Shown here in pieces: positions 16,107 to 24,935 of a stretch of DNA of 64,000 nt (position 1 is the first letter of the stretch; each line of letters opens with the position of its first letter). This stretch comes from JAWBSP01 sp964632175. GTDB lineage: Archaea > Hadarchaeota > Hadarchaeia > Hadarchaeales > JAWBSP01. The translations under genes and the position numbers were made by a program. Location of the stretch: assembly GCA_964632175.1 (NCBI GenBank), contig CAZWBJ010000003.1, positions 9,235 through 73,234 of the forward strand. Direction: 5' to 3'. The notes below the pieces were generated by a model. That model was not told the origin of the DNA and did no database searches. It saw only the letters and a program-made list of their open reading frames with translations.

Positions 16107-17807
16107 TTACCTCTTTCGGAGCAAAAGCCTAACAACGGCGAGCATCCCGGTGGTTAGGAGCACGAGGATGGGAACCCAGCGAGGAAGTAGCTTCTGTCGT
16201 AGTTCCGCCTTTTTCCCCAGCTTCGACAAAATTTGGTAGGAGCACCAGAGGGAGCGGAGGGCGGATTCCACCGAGCCTTGGTTGCTGGCGAGTTCGTAAA
16301 AGCTCCGTGCTTCCATTAGGGTGGGATTCTCCGGTTTGGCAAGTTGCTCGGCCATTCGGAGGGAGAGGTTGCAGGCCTGTAGCAGCAGCGGCAGGATCTC
16401 TTGATCCTTTAGTTGGGAGACGCTCGCTAGCTCCTCCATGGTGGGCGTTGGTCCAAAATAGCTGATGGAAACGGTGGAATTGGAGGAACTCAATCCCCTG
16501 ACGCCCCTCAGCAACCTAACGGGATCTGAGGTGAATAAATAGTCCCCCCAGTTCTCGGCCCAGGTGGGGTCTGCAGGCTGCCACCCAAAGCTTGGCGTAT
16601 AGAATTCCACCCAGGCATGTCCCCCTGAGCCGCTCTCCTTGAGGACCCAGCCCAAGCAGAGCCTTGCTGGAAGACCGCTGGCCCTTGCGAGTGTGATGGT
16701 TAAGTCGCTGTACCCATCGCAGTCCCCCGTCCCCCTGCGAAGGGTTTGGAGGGCCCCCTGCCTGAATTCGGTTTCTCTGTACTCCAGCATGTTGCCCACT
16801 CCACGGACGATCTTCTCGGCCAAGTGGTAGATGTTCGTTTCGCCCGCCGCCAGCAGGCTTGCTATCTGCTGGATGTATGGGTTATCCACCTCCCACCACT
16901 CGTCCCCTTTCAGATAGGGATCCAGTGCAGGCCCCACCTCCGCGAGCCTTCCGGAGTTTTCGGGACCCACCCCGGGAGAGTGGATGTCGCAGATCCAGAG
17001 GAGTTCCAGCCTGATGTTCTCTGTGGCACCGGATCTGAGTCTCAGTTTGAAGCAGGCGTGCCAGTTGTTCTCCTCATCCACGTAGATGGACTCTATCGGG
17101 TGGGAGGAGGAATAGAGGGCCGCGAACTGTGATTGGGAGAGATTAAAAAGGAGGATATCTAGGAGCACTGTGCTGTCCTCCCCTCCTTTGTTGGCTAGGG
17201 TCTCCACCAAGGAAACTCTGTACGAGATGGGGGTGCGGTAGAAGACGGCCAGCAGCCCTTCAAAACTCTCCCCCGCCCTCAGGCTCGTTCGCAGGCGGAC
17301 GTTTTCCCCCTGAACCTCAGCTGAGGGGCTAGTGAGGAAGAGCCTAGTGCCCGGAGGACCCACCACACGAACCTCATAGCTTCTCACCTCCCTTTCCCCG
17401 GCCTGGAAGGCTCCGAACCTTCCCCTGAATTCGGAATCCACGCCGTGCACCATCCCCTCTCCCCTGTACTCCAGCCAGAAGCTGAGCGATTGCCCCCCGT
17501 AAACGGGGGATCTGAAAGAGATACTCATGGTGGTTTGATTCTCCCTCTTCTCCGTGGAAACCGATAAACTTCCCCGCTCGTCCCAGGCCCTCACTTCTGT
17601 GACCGCGTAGGGCACCGTCCAGCTTATGCCGGTGAGGGATTGGCCTATCTCTGGATTAACCACCTCAAAGCCCACCTGAACCGTCGCCGTTTTATCAGAG
17701 TTGAGCCGATACTCCTGAGCGATCGAATTGTAGTAGAACCCCCTGCCCTCCGCGAAGGGAAGAAAAAGGAGGACGACCAAGCATGTTGCGGGAAGCCAAG
17801 CGCGCAC
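16107..17807 (-). CDS. Secreted, membrane-anchored transglutaminase-like protein
   Basis: This is a 566-residue protein. Residues 1-21 form a signal peptide (LPATCLVVLLFLPFAEG), the body is extracellular beta-rich sequence, and residues 545-562 are a C-terminal membrane anchor (ILVLLTTGMLAVVRLLL) followed by LRKR. The transglutaminase-like core has catalytic Cys in GTGDCDGYSD (near 362), His in GGHAWVEF (near 396) and Asp in PADPTW (near 410). It could be a cysteine protease or cross-linking enzyme at the cell surface. The start overlaps or abuts the divergent hflX. Confidence 0.85.
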   Translation of the reverse strand: MRAWLPATCLVVLLFLPFAEGRGFYYNSIAQEYRLNSDKTATVQVGFEVVNPEIGQSLTGISWTVPYAVTEVRAWDERGSLSVSTEKRENQTTMSISFRSPVYGGQSLSFWLEYRGEGMVHGVDSEFRGRFGAFQAGEREVRSYEVRVVGPPGTRLFLTSPSAEVQGENVRLRTSLRAGESFEGLLAVFYRTPISYRVSLVETLANKGGEDSTVLLDILLFNLSQSQFAALYSSSHPIESIYVDEENNWHACFKLRLRSGATENIRLELLWICDIHSPGVGPENSGRLAEVGPALDPYLKGDEWWEVDNPYIQQIASLLAAGETNIYHLAEKIVRGVGNMLEYRETEFRQGALQTLRRGTGDCDGYSDLTITLARASGLPARLCLGWVLKESGSGGHAWVEFYTPSFGWQPADPTWAENWGDYLFTSDPVRLLRGVRGLSSSNSTVSISYFGPTPTMEELASVSQLKDQEILPLLLQACNLSLRMAEQLAKPENPTLMEARSFYELASNQGSVESALRSLWCSYQILSKLGKKAELRQKLLPRWVPILVLLTTGMLAVVRLLLRKR

Positions 17808-17833
17808 TAAAGACTGGATTAGTAAAGATATTT

Positions 17834-18886
17834 GTGAGGGTTCTGCTGGTGGAGAGGCGCTCCCCAGGCCAGCCTTCTAGGATGGATGAGCTCCGCGCCC
17901 TATGCAGGACGCTAGGGTACGAGATCGCCGGGGAGGTGGAGCAGGTGAGGGAACCCGACCCGGCTTACCAAGTGGGAGAGGGAAAAGCGAGGGAGGTAGC
18001 GGCGAAGGTGAAGGAGCTTGGGGTTCAGAAGGTGATCTTCGGCAACCCCCTGACCCCCTCCCAGGCCTTCAGGTTGTCGGAGCTTTTCAAGGTGGAGGTG
18101 GTGGACAGGTTTCAGCTCATTTTGGACATCTTTGCCATGAGAGCTGGAACGCCCGAGGCGAAACTGCAGGTGGAGTACGCTAGGCTGAGGTACGAACTCC
18201 CTAGGGCGAGGGAGAGGGTGAGGAGGGTACTCTCCGTCGAGCAACCGGGCAGGATGGGGCGGGGGGAGTATGAGGTCAACATATACTATGACACCATCAA
18301 GCGCAGGCTGGCCCTCCTCAGGAGGAAGCTGGCTTCCGTTTCCAAGGGCAGGGAGCAGAGGAGGAAGCTGAGGAGAAGGAGGGGATTCAAACTGGTTGCC
18401 CTCGCGGGATACACCAACGCGGGGAAGTCCACCCTCCTGAACGCCCTGACCCGTGCGGAGGTGGAGGTGGATGACATGATGTTCACCACCCTCACGACGC
18501 GGACGAGGATGGCCGTGGGCAGCCCGGATCTCCTTTTTACCGATACGGTGGGGTTCATTGAGGATCTCCCTCCCTGGATGGTGGAGGCCTTCAAGGCCAC
18601 GCTGGAGGAAATCTACTTGGCGGACCTAGTGGTGCTGGTCTTGGACTCTTCCGACCCCCTACCGGAGCTCTGCAGGAAGGCCAAGAGCTGCTTGGATATC
18701 CTCTCGCAGTATGGCACAAAAATCCTGATCGCCCTAAACAAGACAGACCTCCTGACCCCCGAGGAACTGCAGTCTAGGATTGATTTCCTCAACCACTGTC
18801 CTTATTCCTTCGTGCCCATCTCCGCAAGGTATGGGGTAGGTCTCAAGGCCCTGCTTGAGACCATCAGACAGAAATTAGTTTCCTAA
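17834..18886 (+). CDS. hflX: GTPase HflX
   Basis: This is a 350-residue ribosome-associated GTPase. The N-terminal HflX domain (RVLLVERR; RMDELRALCRTLGY; GEGKAREVA) is followed by a basic coiled coil, then the G domain with GYTNAGKSTLLNALT (G1), TTLTTRTR (G2), DTVGFIEDLP (G3) and NKTD (G4). I chose GTG at 17834 because family members begin at the RVLLVERR strand. An in-frame ATG at 17783 would add 17 residues and overlap the divergent transglutaminase gene by 25 bases. It probably rescues or splits stalled ribosomes. Confidence 0.92.
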   Translation: MRVLLVERRSPGQPSRMDELRALCRTLGYEIAGEVEQVREPDPAYQVGEGKAREVAAKVKELGVQKVIFGNPLTPSQAFRLSELFKVEVVDRFQLILDIFAMRAGTPEAKLQVEYARLRYELPRARERVRRVLSVEQPGRMGRGEYEVNIYYDTIKRRLALLRRKLASVSKGREQRRKLRRRRGFKLVALAGYTNAGKSTLLNALTRAEVEVDDMMFTTLTTRTRMAVGSPDLLFTDTVGFIEDLPPWMVEAFKATLEEIYLADLVVLVLDSSDPLPELCRKAKSCLDILSQYGTKILIALNKTDLLTPEELQSRIDFLNHCPYSFVPISARYGVGLKALLETIRQKLVS

Positions 18887-18975
18887 ACTTGTTTAAAAAT
18901 TTTAACTGGAAGCGAAGCGGTGGGTGGGAAATCTTCAAAAAAGAGGCAAAAGAAAGCCTTTTAGGAAGTTATCTT

Positions 18976-18984
18976 CATAAATTA
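18976..18984 (+). promoter_or_regulatory. TATA box of the TFE gene
   Basis: CATAAATTA lies 23-31 bases before the TTG start at 19007. An earlier TTTAAAAATTTTAA stretch near 18892-18905 is a less well-placed alternative. Confidence 0.5.
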
Positions 18985-19006
18985 TTCGAGTATTCGGGGT
19001 GACCGT

Positions 19007-19561
19007 TTGAAGAAGGCAAAAACCAGAAAGAAGAGCCCGAGGAAAACGCCTCCAGTTAGCAATACGGAGGTGAAGGAGTTGATAGATGCGGTTTGTGGCG
19101 ATCACGGGCATCTCATCATCTCCGCTCTGATGGAGAGGGAACTCACAGATGAGGGCCTCGCCAGGGCCACGGGGCTGAAGGTGAATGTGGTGAGGAGGAT
19201 CCTCTACGATCTTTACGAGAGGAGGCTGGTGAACTACAGGAGGACGAGGGACGACGGGACGGGCTGGTATGTGTACCACTGGTACGTGGAACCGAAAAGG
19301 GCGATGGAGGGCCTGGAAATTCACCGAAGGCAGATGCTCGAAAAACTCAGGGAGAGGCTTGAGTATGAGAAGAACACCCTCTTCTTCAGGTGCAGTAACA
19401 ACTGTCCGAAGGTATCCATGGACGTGGCCATGGAGCTCAACTTCACTTGCCCCACCTGCGGGGAGAGGCTGGAGCACTACGACAACACTCCGGTGGTCAA
19501 GAGTCTCGAGGAGAGAATCAGGGTGCTGGAAGGGTTCCGCAATACGAGCATTGCTTCGTGA
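19007..19561 (+). CDS. tfe: Transcription factor E, alpha subunit (TFE)
   Basis: This 184-residue archaeal TFIIE-alpha homologue helps open the promoter. A basic N-terminal tail precedes the winged helix (LIISALMERELTDEGLARATGLKVNVVRRILYDLYERRLV region, about 35-75). A coiled coil and a zinc ribbon follow, with CSNNC near 128-132 and CPTC near 147-150. The TTG start follows GGGGTGA. The 3' end overlaps the HD gene by 11 bases. An additional C-terminal helix fits full-length TFE. Confidence 0.95.
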   Translation: MKKAKTRKKSPRKTPPVSNTEVKELIDAVCGDHGHLIISALMERELTDEGLARATGLKVNVVRRILYDLYERRLVNYRRTRDDGTGWYVYHWYVEPKRAMEGLEIHRRQMLEKLRERLEYEKNTLFFRCSNNCPKVSMDVAMELNFTCPTCGERLEHYDNTPVVKSLEERIRVLEGFRNTSIAS

Positions 19562-20063
19562 AGAGGCTCTGGAACTCCTGAGAAGGGCCGGCTGTTCCCA
19601 GGAGGTGATTGAGCACTGCTTGGCAGTGGAGAGAGTGGCAACAAAACTCGCGGAGGAAATTTCCAGGTCCAGGGAGGTCAAACTGGAGGAGGTGCGAATC
19701 GGCAGTCTCCTCCACGACGTGGGCAGGGCGAGAACTCACGGGATCCACCACGGGGTGGAGGGAGGGAAAATCCTCAGGCAGATGGGGGCGGGGGAGTTTG
19801 CCCGCTTCGCCGAAAATCATCTCGGAGCTGGGATACCCGCCGGGGAAGCGGAAAGGCTGGGACTGCCCAAAAGGGATTTCCTACCCTCCACGCTCGAAGA
19901 GAAGATCGTGACCTACGCGGACAAACTCGTGATGGGGAGGGAGGTCGTTCCTTTTGAGAGGGTTTTGGACGCTTTCAGGGCCGAGCTCGGCGAGGGACAT
20001 CCGGCGCTTGAAAGACTGAAAAGGTTGCACGAGGAGATGGAAGCCCTGCTGAAAGGATTTTAG
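19551..20063 (+). CDS. HD-domain protein (TIGR00295/HDIG-like phosphohydrolase)
   Basis: This is a 170-residue small HD protein. Metal-site residues are visible as HCLAVERVA, LLHDVGR, the HGIHHGVEGG loop and ENHLGAGI. The frame contains no ATG or GTG near the N-terminus; TTG at 19551 (LLREEALELLRRAG) fits and overlaps the tfe end. Family members are archaeal conserved proteins of unknown substrate. It lies directly upstream of the S4e gene with a 19-base gap. Confidence 0.82.
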   Translation: MLREEALELLRRAGCSQEVIEHCLAVERVATKLAEEISRSREVKLEEVRIGSLLHDVGRARTHGIHHGVEGGKILRQMGAGEFARFAENHLGAGIPAGEAERLGLPKRDFLPSTLEEKIVTYADKLVMGREVVPFERVLDAFRAELGEGHPALERLKRLHEEMEALLKGF

Positions 20064-20082
20064 GGAAGGCAACCATTCCGAG

Positions 20083-20808
20083 ATGGCGAAGATGGGCGGA
20101 AGCAGGCACCTGAAGAGGCTGGCCATGCCCAGAGCGCTCCAGCTCCCCAAAAAGGGGAAGACCTGGGTGGTCAAAGCGATGCCCGGCCCCCACCCCCTCG
20201 GCCGATCCATCCCTTTGGCTGTCATCCTTAGGGATTATCTGAAGGTAGCCGGCTCGCTCTGGGAGGCTTCAAAAATCTTGGCGAGGGGGGGAGTGCTGGT
20301 GGATGGTCGCCCGGTGAGGGAGGCGAAATTTGCCGTGGGTCTGATGGACGTGGTTTCACTACCCGCGGTCGGACAGCACTTTAGGATTCTCCTCAACCAG
20401 CTTGGCAAACTCGTGCCCCACCCCGTGGAGGCGCAGGAGGTCTCCTTCAAGCTTTGCAGGGTGGAGAGGAAAAAATCGATCGCTGGGGGAAAGGTTCAGG
20501 TGGGTTTGCACGATGGTAGAACTCTCCTCCTCAAGGAACCTCACGAGCTTCGCCCTAGGGATGTGGTAAAGCTCTCTCTCCCCCACCAGGAGGTGCTGCA
20601 GGTGGTTCCCTTCAGGGAGGGTTCCCTAGCCCTTATAACGGGAGGGAAGAATGTTGGCAAGGTAGGAAAGATAGTGAAAATCTTGGAGCTGAGGAGCATT
20701 CAGCCCAACACGGCGGTTCTGGAGGGAAGGGGCGGCGAAAGGCTGGAGACCATCGTGTCCAATATCTTCGTGATCGGGGAGGAGGCACCCCTCATTTCTC
20801 TCCCATGA
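20083..20808 (+). CDS. rps4e: Small-subunit ribosomal protein S4e
   Basis: This is a 241-residue archaeal/eukaryotic-type ribosomal protein. The N-terminus MAKMGGSRHLKRLAMP matches the family start. An S4-like RNA-binding region covers about 45-90 (LKVAGSLWEASKILARGGVLVDGRPV), and a KOW motif lies near 190 (ITGGKNVGKVGKI). It normally follows L24 in archaea; here L24, L14 and S17 are absent upstream. The stop overlaps the L5 start by 4 bases. Confidence 0.97.
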   Translation: MAKMGGSRHLKRLAMPRALQLPKKGKTWVVKAMPGPHPLGRSIPLAVILRDYLKVAGSLWEASKILARGGVLVDGRPVREAKFAVGLMDVVSLPAVGQHFRILLNQLGKLVPHPVEAQEVSFKLCRVERKKSIAGGKVQVGLHDGRTLLLKEPHELRPRDVVKLSLPHQEVLQVVPFREGSLALITGGKNVGKVGKIVKILELRSIQPNTAVLEGRGGERLETIVSNIFVIGEEAPLISLP

Positions 20809-21311
20809 ACCCAATGCGCGAAGTGATGCTGGACAAGGTGGTGCTCAACCTCGGAGTTGGGGAGGGAGGGGAGAAACTTGAGAAGGCCGAGAAGGTTCTG
20901 ACACAGGTTTCCGGCATGAAACCTAAGCGCACCCTGGCCAAGAAAACCATTAGGGAGTGGAAGATACGCAAGGGGGAGCCCATAGGGTGCATGGTCACGG
21001 CGAGGGGCGAGAAGGGCATGGAACTCCTGAGGCGTTTGCTCAAGGGGGTGGACAACAGGCTCAGGGAGTCTTCCTTCGACCGCTACGGTAATTTCTCTTT
21101 CGGGATCAGGGAGCACATCGACATCCCCGGAGTCAAGTACGATCCGGATTTGGGGGTTTTCGGGATGGATGTTTGCGTTTCCCTGAAGAGAAGGGGCTAC
21201 AGGATCATGTACAGGAGGAGGGGGCGAAGAAGGGTTCCCAAGGTGCACAGGATCACCAAAGAAGAGGCCATAGAGTGGGTTAAGAATAAGTTTGGAGTGC
21301 AAATAGCTTAA
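20805..21311 (+). CDS. rpl5: Large-subunit ribosomal protein L5
   Basis: This is a 168-residue 5S-rRNA-binding protein. It shows LDKVVLNLGVGEGG, LTQVSGMKPKRTLAKKTI and the NFSFGIREHIDIPGVKYDP block, all diagnostic of archaeal L5. It overlaps S4e upstream and shares one base with the S14 start (TAATG). Confidence 0.97.
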   Translation: MNPMREVMLDKVVLNLGVGEGGEKLEKAEKVLTQVSGMKPKRTLAKKTIREWKIRKGEPIGCMVTARGEKGMELLRRLLKGVDNRLRESSFDRYGNFSFGIREHIDIPGVKYDPDLGVFGMDVCVSLKRRGYRIMYRRRGRRRVPKVHRITKEEAIEWVKNKFGVQIA

Positions 21312-21457
21312 TGGTCAAGAAATTGTTTGGGAAGGGGAAGCATAGGTGCAGAAGGTGCGGCAGGGTGGGCCCGGTCTACACGCAGTTCGATCTCTATCTA
21401 TGCAGGAGGTGCTTCAGAGAAATGGCCCCCAAGATTGGATTCAAAAAATACAACTAA
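21311..21457 (+). CDS. rps14: Small-subunit ribosomal protein S14 (zinc type)
   Basis: This is a 48-residue ribosomal protein: MVKKLFGKGKHRC at the N-terminus, CRRCGR at 13-18 and CRRCFRE at 31-37 forming the zinc ribbon (CxxC-x14-CxxC), and GFKKYN at the C-terminus. It is shorter than most automatic gene thresholds. The S14 position between L5 and S8 matches the standard archaeal order. Confidence 0.97.
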   Translation: MVKKLFGKGKHRCRRCGRVGPVYTQFDLYLCRRCFREMAPKIGFKKYN

Positions 21458-21458
21458 G

Positions 21459-21848
21459 ATGGAGAACGACCCCTTGGCGAATGCCCTGTCAAAAATAAAG
21501 AATTACGAGAGAGCCAGAAAGAAGGAAGTGGAGGTGAGGCCTGCCTCCAAGCTTTTGGGGCAAATTTTGGAACTGATGGTCGGGGAGGGATACATAGGGG
21601 GATACGAGCGGGTGGAGGACGGAAGGGGCGGGATCTATAGGGTGAAGCTGCTGGGGAAGATAAACGATTGCGGGGTGATAAAGCCCAGACACGCGGTGAA
21701 GCACTTGGAGTTCGAGAAGTGGGAGAAGAGGTACCTTCCCGCCTCCAATTTCGGAATGCTGGTAGTTTCGACCCCGAAGGGTGTCATGCACAACTGGAGG
21801 GCCAAGGAAGAGGGGCTGGGGGGGAGGTTGATTGCATACGTATGGTAA
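21459..21848 (+). CDS. rps8: Small-subunit ribosomal protein S8
   Basis: This is a 129-residue protein starting at ATG 21459, one base after the S14 stop. The N-terminus MENDPLANALSKIKNYE and C-terminus MLVVSTPKGVMHNW...GGRLIAYVW are the archaeal S8 hallmarks. A longer reading of the frame would run back through S14 and is not credible. It overlaps L6 by 7 bases. Confidence 0.97.
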   Translation: MENDPLANALSKIKNYERARKKEVEVRPASKLLGQILELMVGEGYIGGYERVEDGRGGIYRVKLLGKINDCGVIKPRHAVKHLEFEKWEKRYLPASNFGMLVVSTPKGVMHNWRAKEEGLGGRLIAYVW

Positions 21849-22369
21849 GGGAGGAGAGAATAGCAGTGCCGGAGGGGGTCGTGGCCTCGGTCGAGGGGAA
21901 AAGGGTGAAGGTGAGCGGGCCCAAGGGCACCGTTACCATGACCTTTGAGATCCCTTGGCTGGAGCTGACAGCGGAGGGCAAGGAAATCGTGGTGAGGGTC
22001 CCGCTTGAGAGGAGGAAGCACAAGGCCATGCTTGGGACCGTCCAGGCCCATCTGAGGAATGCCTTCAAGGGGGTGAAGGAGGGATGGTCGCAGAGACTGA
22101 GGATTGTCTATGCCCACTTCCCCATAAGCGTGAAGGTGGAGGCCGACAAAAAGAGGGTCCTGATCCTGAACTTCCTTGGCGAGAAAGCCCCACGGGTGGC
22201 GGAAATAGTCGGGGACGTGCAGGTGAGGGTAGAGGGAGACGAGGTGATAGTGGAGGGGGCGGACAAGTATGAGGTGGGGCAGACGGCTTGGAATATAGAG
22301 AAGGCCACCCGCATCAAGAGGAGGGATCCCAGAGTCTTCCAGGATGGGATCTACAGGGTAGGAGCTTGA
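21842..22369 (+). CDS. rpl6: Large-subunit ribosomal protein L6
   Basis: This is a 175-residue protein starting at ATG 21842. Two L6 repeats are visible: the N-terminal VEGKRVKVSGPKGTVTM and the C-terminal VEGDEVIVEGADKYEVGQTAWNIE. HAMLGTVQAHLRNAFKGV-like text between them fits the family. The stop overlaps the TTG start of L32e. Confidence 0.97.
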   Translation: MVREERIAVPEGVVASVEGKRVKVSGPKGTVTMTFEIPWLELTAEGKEIVVRVPLERRKHKAMLGTVQAHLRNAFKGVKEGWSQRLRIVYAHFPISVKVEADKKRVLILNFLGEKAPRVAEIVGDVQVRVEGDEVIVEGADKYEVGQTAWNIEKATRIKRRDPRVFQDGIYRVGA

Positions 22370-22710
22370 AGCCCGCCAAGAGGAAGCTTCCGGAGTTCAG
22401 GAGGCAGGAGTGGTGGAGGCACAGGAGCCTAGAGCACGGATGGAGAAAGCCGAAGGGTCACGATAGCAAGATGCGGTTGGGAAAGAAAGGCAAGCCGCCG
22501 GTGGTGAAGGTGGGGTATAGGCAGCCCAAGGTGGTGCGCGGGCTCCACCCGTGCGGCCTGAGGGAAGTTCTGGTGAGAAATCTAAAGGATATGGAAGGAG
22601 TGGATCCCTCTAAGGAGGCGGTTCGCCTGTCCTCAAGCTTGGGGAGGAAAAAGAGGGAGCAGATCCTTGCCCTAGCCAAGGAAAGGGGAATAAAGGTGCT
22701 CAACCCATGA
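22366..22710 (+). CDS. rpl32e: Large-subunit ribosomal protein L32e
   Basis: Read from TTG 22366 (overlapping the L6 stop as TTGA), this is 114 residues: KPAKRKLPEFRRQEWWRHRSL, WRKPKGHDSKMRLGKKGKP, VGYRQPKVVRGLHPCGL. These are the archaeal L32e blocks. It is basic throughout and overlaps L19e by 4 bases. Confidence 0.95.
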   Translation: MKPAKRKLPEFRRQEWWRHRSLEHGWRKPKGHDSKMRLGKKGKPPVVKVGYRQPKVVRGLHPCGLREVLVRNLKDMEGVDPSKEAVRLSSSLGRKKREQILALAKERGIKVLNP

Positions 22711-23129
22711 GGTTCCGGACCCAGCGCAGGCTGGCGGCCGAGATTCTAGGCGTGGGGGAAAACAGAATCTGGATGGATCCCACTAGGGCGGACGAAATTT
22801 CAACGGCCATAAGGAGGGAGGACGTGAAAAAGCTCATAAAGAGAGGCATCATCCGCAGCAGGCCGAAGAAGGGCGTGTCGAGGGGGAGGGTGAGGGAGAG
22901 GGGGGTAAGAAGGAGGGGTCCGGGCAGCAGGGAGGGTGCGACCGAGTCCCAGAAGCTGAAGTGGATGAGGAGGGTCCGCGCCCTCAGGAAGACTCTCTCG
23001 AACTTGAGGGACAAAAGAGAGATAACTCCCGCCCAGTACAGGAAGCTGTACAAGATGGTCAAGGGTGGCTTCTTCAGGGATCGCGGGCACCTTCTGAGCT
23101 ACCTGAAGGAGCAGGGGATGGTTAAATGA
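22707..23129 (+). CDS. rpl19e: Large-subunit ribosomal protein L19e
   Basis: This is a 140-residue basic protein. RTQRRLAAEILGVGENRIW, the helix DEISTAIRREDVKKLIKRG and the flexible arm GSREGATES are typical L19e features. It overlaps L32e and L18 by 4 bases each. Confidence 0.97.
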   Translation: MRFRTQRRLAAEILGVGENRIWMDPTRADEISTAIRREDVKKLIKRGIIRSRPKKGVSRGRVRERGVRRRGPGSREGATESQKLKWMRRVRALRKTLSNLRDKREITPAQYRKLYKMVKGGFFRDRGHLLSYLKEQGMVK

Positions 23130-23698
23130 AGTTCGGACCCCAGTACAGGGTCGCGTTCAGGAGGAGAAGGGAGGGGAAGACGGACTACAGGAAGAGGCTC
23201 AAGCTGCTTCTCTCCGGAAAACCTAGGCTGGTGGTGAGGCTGACCAACAGGAGGGTGATATGCCAAGTGATGGGTTTCGATGCCAGGGGAGACAGGACGC
23301 TTGCTTCGGCGGATTCCAAGGAACTCCAGAGGCTAGGGTGGAAGGGGGGGGCCAATACTTCTGCCGCGTACCTGGCGGGTTACCTTTGTGCTAAGAAGGC
23401 CCTGAAGGCGGGAGTGAAGGAGGCAGTGCTGGATATTGGGCTGCATACCCCCACCAAGGGGGGTAGGGTCTTTGCCGCCCTGAAGGGGGCGCTGGACGGT
23501 GGTTTGACCATCCCCCACAACCCAGAGGTCTTGCCTCCAGAGGAGAGGATCCGTGGCAAGCACGTGGAGGAATATGCCCGATCTCTCTCTCCCGAGCTTA
23601 GGGAGAAAAGGTTCTCCGAGCTCCTTGGACGTGGGCTCAATCCTGAGGAATTCTCCAAGCACTTTGAGGAATTTAAGACAAAGCTGGAAAACCTCTGA
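23126..23698 (+). CDS. rpl18: Large-subunit ribosomal protein L18
   Basis: This is a 190-residue 5S-rRNA-binding protein of archaeal L18 length. MKFGPQYRVAFRRRREGKTDY, KPRLVVRLTNRRVICQ and LDIGLHTPTKGGRVFAALKG are diagnostic. The next gene is not S5, as in most archaea, but a branched-chain aminotransferase that starts within the stop codon. Confidence 0.97.
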   Translation: MKFGPQYRVAFRRRREGKTDYRKRLKLLLSGKPRLVVRLTNRRVICQVMGFDARGDRTLASADSKELQRLGWKGGANTSAAYLAGYLCAKKALKAGVKEAVLDIGLHTPTKGGRVFAALKGALDGGLTIPHNPEVLPPEERIRGKHVEEYARSLSPELREKRFSELLGRGLNPEEFSKHFEEFKTKLENL

Positions 23699-24624
23699 TG
23701 AAAGCCCCCGGCCTAACCCCCACTCGTTTCATATGGATGGATGGTCAGCTGGTGGCTTGGGACAAGGCGAAGATCCACGTTCTCACCCACACCCTTCACT
23801 ACGGTTTTGGTGTCTTCGAGGGGATACGCTGCTACAAGACCGAAAGGGGTCCTGCGGTCCTGAGGCTGACGGATCACATGCGCAGGCTCCACAACTCGGC
23901 CTCCTTGGTGGGAATGACTCTGCCTTACTCCGTCGAGGAGCTGGTGCAGGCCACCAAGGATCTAATAAGGGCGAACGAGCTGGAGGAATGCTACATCCGG
24001 CCCATCGCCTTCTACGGGTATGGAGTGATGGGCCTGAACCCCGCGGGAGCTCCCGTCCAAGTGGCCATCGCCGTTTGGCCTTGGGGAACTTACCTGGGCG
24101 AGAAGGGCCTGAAGGAGGGGGTCCGCGTGAAAATCTCGAAGTGGAGGAGGATAGACCCAAGCACCCTTCCGCCCCAGGCCAAGCTGGTTGCCAACTACGC
24201 CAACTCCATCCTGGCCAAGCTCGATGCCCTGAAGGACGGGTTTGAGGAATCCATCCTCCTCAACACGGAGGGCAAGGTGGCGGAGGGACCGGGGGAAAAC
24301 CTCTTCGTGGTGAAGGGGGGTAGGCTCTACACCCCTCCCATCTCGGCGGGAGTCTTACCGGGGATTACCCGGGATTGCGTGATCAAAATTGCGGAAGATG
24401 AGGGCATTCCCTTCGAGGAGAAAAATCTAACGCCGGAGGAGCTGACACAGGCAGACGAGGTTTTCTTCACCGGGACGGCCGCCGAGATCACGCCCGTGAA
24501 GGAGATCGACGGGAAGAGGATAGGAACGGGGGAGTGGAAGATCACTAGGAGAATTCAGAAGATATACTTCGACGCGGTGAGGGGCAGGGTACAGAAGTAC
24601 TCCGCCTGGCTCGAGCAGGTATGA
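23698..24624 (+). CDS. ilvE: Branched-chain amino acid aminotransferase (class IV)
   Basis: This 308-residue PLP enzyme interconverts branched-chain 2-oxo acids and Val, Leu or Ile, with glutamate as the amino donor. It has the class IV blocks THTLHYGFGVFEGIRCY, the Lys-bearing AKLVANYANSILAK, EGPGENLFVVKGG and ADEVFFTGTAAEITPV. The start shares a base with the L18 stop, so a metabolic gene is embedded in a ribosomal operon. Confidence 0.93.
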   Translation: MKAPGLTPTRFIWMDGQLVAWDKAKIHVLTHTLHYGFGVFEGIRCYKTERGPAVLRLTDHMRRLHNSASLVGMTLPYSVEELVQATKDLIRANELEECYIRPIAFYGYGVMGLNPAGAPVQVAIAVWPWGTYLGEKGLKEGVRVKISKWRRIDPSTLPPQAKLVANYANSILAKLDALKDGFEESILLNTEGKVAEGPGENLFVVKGGRLYTPPISAGVLPGITRDCVIKIAEDEGIPFEEKNLTPEELTQADEVFFTGTAAEITPVKEIDGKRIGTGEWKITRRIQKIYFDAVRGRVQKYSAWLEQV

Positions 24625-24902
24625 GCTTCGAGTGGCTCTTCCCCCTCGTGCTCCCCTTCCTTTTCGGGTTGCTCTTGGGACTGTTTGTAAAACAAGCCCT
24701 CAAGCTCGCCACGCTGCTGGTGGCCTTCCTCGCTTTGCTCGCGGTCGCGGGGGTTGCCACGGTGAGCCTTCCGGATCTGTGGAAAAAGGCATCCGAGAGC
24801 CTCCCTACTCTAGCCTCGTGGGCGCAGGGTATCATCGGTACTCTGCCCTACCAGATCGCCGCTTTCGCTTTCGGACTGGCACTGGGCGTCTGGAAGGGAT
24901 AG
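24621..24902 (+). CDS. Small membrane protein, FUN14-like
   Basis: This is a 93-residue protein with hydrophobic stretches at about 5-24 (LFPLVLPFLFGLLLGLFV), 27-48 (LKLATLLVAFLALLAVAGV) and 74-92. The pattern of glycine-rich helix, LKLA helix, amphipathic middle and final helix recalls FUN14-type proteins, but the match is weak. It overlaps ilvE by 4 bases. Confidence 0.6.
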   Translation: MSFEWLFPLVLPFLFGLLLGLFVKQALKLATLLVAFLALLAVAGVATVSLPDLWKKASESLPTLASWAQGIIGTLPYQIAAFAFGLALGVWKG

Positions 24903-24935
24903 GTTCGCGATTTCAGGTTCCAGGCGAATGAATGA